From: an uncultured Hyphomonas sp.
Lineage (GTDB): Bacteria > Pseudomonadota > Alphaproteobacteria > Caulobacterales > Hyphomonadaceae
DNA length: 64,000 nt
Direction of reading: 5' to 3'
Assembly (NCBI RefSeq): GCF_963678875.1
Contig: NZ_OY787456.1
Coordinates: 1,364,001-1,428,000, forward strand
Shown: positions 61,741-64,000 of the stretch, piece after piece
Layout of the letters: each line of letters opens with the position of its first letter
How positions within the stretch are numbered: position 1 is the first letter of the stretch
Program-made: the position numbers and the translations under genes
The notes under the pieces: generated by a model
What the model was told of the DNA's origin: nothing
The model's input: the letters and a program-made list of their open reading frames with translations, nothing else
Databases searched by the model: none

Positions 61741-61891
61741 AAGCCTGCCTCGGTCTGCGTTTCGCAATGCAACATAGCTAGCAGCCCGAATCGCTCACGC
61801 AAATGTGACAACTGCGTCCGGCAACATTGCAAATTTGTATGCCTTTGAGGTGAGCAGGGGCGCTTCACGGGCAGACAGCCCAATGTGCAAG

Positions 61892-64000
61892 CTAGTGCGC
61901 ATCGGCCCAGTTGGTGGCTGCGCGGGCGTCGACTTCGAGCGGAACGGAGAGATCCATCGCCGGGCTGGCAGCAGATTGCATCGTCTCCTTGGTCACCTGG
62001 ATCAGCTTTTCGGCTTCCTTTTCAGGACACTCGAAGATGAGTTCGTCGTGCACCTGAAGCAGCATCCGGGCTTTCAGCTTCGCCTTGGCGAGCGCTTCGG
62101 GCATCCGGATCATGGCGCGCTTGATGATGTCAGCGGCTGAGCCCTGGATCGGCGCGTTGATGGCCTGACGCTCGGCAAAGGCTTTCTGCGGGCCCTTCGA
62201 CTGGATTCCGGCAAGATGCACTTTCCGCCCGAAAGCCGTCTGAACATAGCCATGCTCCTTCGCGAAGGCCTTGGTCTCGTCCATGTATGCACGGATGCCG
62301 GGGAAGCGCTTGAAATAGGTCTTGATGTAATCTGCCGCTTCGGACTGGGGGATGCCCAGCTGGCGGGCGAGGCCGAAGCCGGAAATGCCGTAGATGATCC
62401 CGAAATTGATTGCCTTGGCCTGACGGCGCACCATTGGGTCCATGCCCTCGATGGGCACGCCGAACATCTCGCTCGCCGTCATGGCGTGAATGTCCAGGCC
62501 TTCGTTGAATGCCGTCTTCAGCGCGTCGATGTCGGCCATGTGGGCCAGCACGCGCAGCTCGATCTGGCTGTAGTCTGCGCTGACCAGCACATTGCCCTCG
62601 TCTGCGATGAAGGCTTCGCGGATCTTGCGGCCTTCCTCTGTCCGCACCGGGATGTTCTGCAGGTTCGGGTCGGAGGAGGACAGCCGTCCGGTCTGCGCCA
62701 CCGCCATGGAGAAGCTGGTGTGGACCCGGCCGGTCTCCTTGTTGATGGCGGCTTGCAGCGCTTCGGTGTAGGTCGAACGGAGTTTGGACAGGGTTCGCCA
62801 GTCAACAATCGTGCGGGGCAGTGCGTGGCCTTCGGCGGCGAGGCCTTCCAGCACATCGGCATCGGTCACCCAGGCGCCGGTCTTGGTCTTCTTGCCGCCC
62901 TCGATACCCATCTTGTCGAACAGGATTTCGCCGAGCTGTTTCGGGCTGGAGATCTTGAATTCCTCACCGGCCTGCTCATAGGCCTCCGCCTCCAGCGCGG
63001 CCATGCGCTGCGAGAAGTCGGACGAGAGGCGGGAGAGCTTGTCCCGGTCGACCTTGATGCCCTCGCGCTCCATCGCGGCGAGCACGGGAACCAGCGGGCG
63101 CTCCTCCGTCTCGTAGACGGTTGTGACTTTCTCCGTATGCAGAAGCGGTTTGAATGTCTGCCACAGGCGCAAGGTCACGTCGGCATCTTCGGCGGCGTAT
63201 TCGGTCGCCTTGTCCAGCGGGACCCGGTCGAAGGTGACCTGCGACTTCCCGGTACCGGCAACGTCCTTGTAGGCGAGCGGCACGTGCCCAAGGTATTTCT
63301 CAGACAACAGATCCATGCCGTGGCCATGCTTGCCGGCATTCAGTACATAGGACAGCAGCATCGTGTCATCGACCGGCGCCACGTGGATGCCGTGCTGGGC
63401 GAAGATGTTCAGGTCATACTTGATGTTCTGGCCGATCTTCAGGACAGCGTCATTTTCCAGCATCGGCTTCAGCGCCTTGATGGCATCCTTCATCCGCACC
63501 TGACGGGGCGGATCGGCGCCGAACATATCGCCATCACCGGAATCATTCGGATCGACATGCGCGAGCGGGATGTAGCACGCCTCATTCGGAGAGAGCGCCA
63601 GCGACACGCCGACCAGGTTCGCGGTGACGGAGTCGAGGCTGTCGGTTTCCGTGTCGACGGCGACATAGCCCTGCTTCACGGCGCGGGCGATCCAGTCTTC
63701 GAGGTCCTTGAAGTCGCGGACGCATTCATACTTCGTGCGGTCGATCGGGTCTTCCGCAGGCGGAGCAGCCTCCAGTGCGCCTTCCTTCTCCATCATCTCG
63801 CGTACGCGGCGGGTGATGGTCTTGAATTCCATCTCCTCAAGGAAGCCGAGCAGGGTGTCCGGCTCCGGATCCTGCACGGCGAGGTCTTCGAGTGTGACCT
63901 CCAGCGGTACGTCATCCTTCAGGGTGACGAGGTCGCGCGAGAGGCGGATCTGGTCGGCGAAATTGATCAGCGTCTCGCGGCGCTTGGGCTGCTTGATTTC
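61892..64000 (-). CDS. polA: DNA polymerase I (cut by window edge)
   Basis: 703 codons are visible, including the C-terminal end; the 5'-3' nuclease domain lies beyond the right edge. Seen here: the 3'-5' exonuclease motif VAVDTETDSLD (DxE), polymerase motif A VSADYSQIELRV, motif B RRQAKAINFGIIYGIS and motif C LQVHDELIFE. It fills gaps and removes Okazaki primers. The intact DxE motif suggests working proofreading, unlike in some PolA proteins that lost it. The frame is open from the window edge to the stop. Confidence 0.97.
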   Translation of the reverse strand, partial: EIKQPKRRETLINFADQIRLSRDLVTLKDDVPLEVTLEDLAVQDPEPDTLLGFLEEMEFKTITRRVREMMEKEGALEAAPPAEDPIDRTKYECVRDFKDLEDWIARAVKQGYVAVDTETDSLDSVTANLVGVSLALSPNEACYIPLAHVDPNDSGDGDMFGADPPRQVRMKDAIKALKPMLENDAVLKIGQNIKYDLNIFAQHGIHVAPVDDTMLLSYVLNAGKHGHGMDLLSEKYLGHVPLAYKDVAGTGKSQVTFDRVPLDKATEYAAEDADVTLRLWQTFKPLLHTEKVTTVYETEERPLVPVLAAMEREGIKVDRDKLSRLSSDFSQRMAALEAEAYEQAGEEFKISSPKQLGEILFDKMGIEGGKKTKTGAWVTDADVLEGLAAEGHALPRTIVDWRTLSKLRSTYTEALQAAINKETGRVHTSFSMAVAQTGRLSSSDPNLQNIPVRTEEGRKIREAFIADEGNVLVSADYSQIELRVLAHMADIDALKTAFNEGLDIHAMTASEMFGVPIEGMDPMVRRQAKAINFGIIYGISGFGLARQLGIPQSEAADYIKTYFKRFPGIRAYMDETKAFAKEHGYVQTAFGRKVHLAGIQSKGPQKAFAERQAINAPIQGSAADIIKRAMIRMPEALAKAKLKARMLLQVHDELIFECPEKEAEKLIQVTKETMQSAASPAMDLSVPLEVDARAATNWADAH

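Overview
This is a 64 kb stretch of chromosome, GC-rich and densely packed with genes. It looks like an alphaproteobacterium of the Hyphomonas/Maricaulis/Caulobacter side. The pointers are a ChvG/ChvI two-component pair, a TonB receptor with MFS and serine-hydrolase catabolic genes, DUF6090-like and DUF4262 proteins, a class II DAHP synthase, a lipid A/Kdo operon, and intergenic palindromes of a type common in that group. The family placement is inferred from gene content. No phage, insertion sequence or CRISPR array was seen.

Layout. 1-882: C-terminally cut ABC-F ATPase. 884-1718: no protein gene, but four related two-hairpin units with C-rich loops on the minus strand, read here as a tandem small-RNA array. 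1719-3994: small membrane-linked genes and a periplasmic L,D-transpeptidase. 4107-13531: a plus-strand run that looks like uptake and breakdown of an unknown compound (phosphotransferase, TonB receptor, MFS, serine hydrolase, hotdog protein, DUF4262, crotonase, secreted amidohydrolase). 13685-16202: OmpA-like lipoprotein and a DEAD-box helicase. 16199-20619: minus-strand operon of P450, crotonase, DUF2855 and CoA-transferase. 20670-23666: pseudouridine synthase, a membrane protein and a GAF-EAL phosphodiesterase with a structured leader. 23839-27786: lipid A/Kdo operon, each gene overlapping the next by ATGA. 27872-27946: tRNA-Val(CAC).

28449-33003: a small conserved protein behind twin palindromes, then gph and glmU (each broken by a one-base frameshift, probably sequence error), rpiA and gor. 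33077-34384: a TIR-ParA fusion protein. 34534-41639: DAHP synthase, MATE exporter, HU, DUF429-like protein, two oxidoreductases and pth. 41741-42388: rplY.

42989-52737 is a coherent acetate locus: a two-subunit Na+/acetate symporter, a CrbS-type sensor kinase with a transporter-like N-terminus, a CrbR-type regulator, a DcaP-like porin and acetyl-CoA synthetase. 52936-56322 carries chvG and chvI with a cyclophilin and a DUF3995 protein between them. 57470-58637 is a two-gene patch of clearly lower GC. The window ends with ilvD, a cysteine-synthase-like enzyme and a cut polA.

The most interesting items are the C-rich-loop small-RNA array, the TIR-ParA fusion, the possible switch-like leader of the EAL gene, the twin palindromes near 28.25 kb and the low-GC gene pair.
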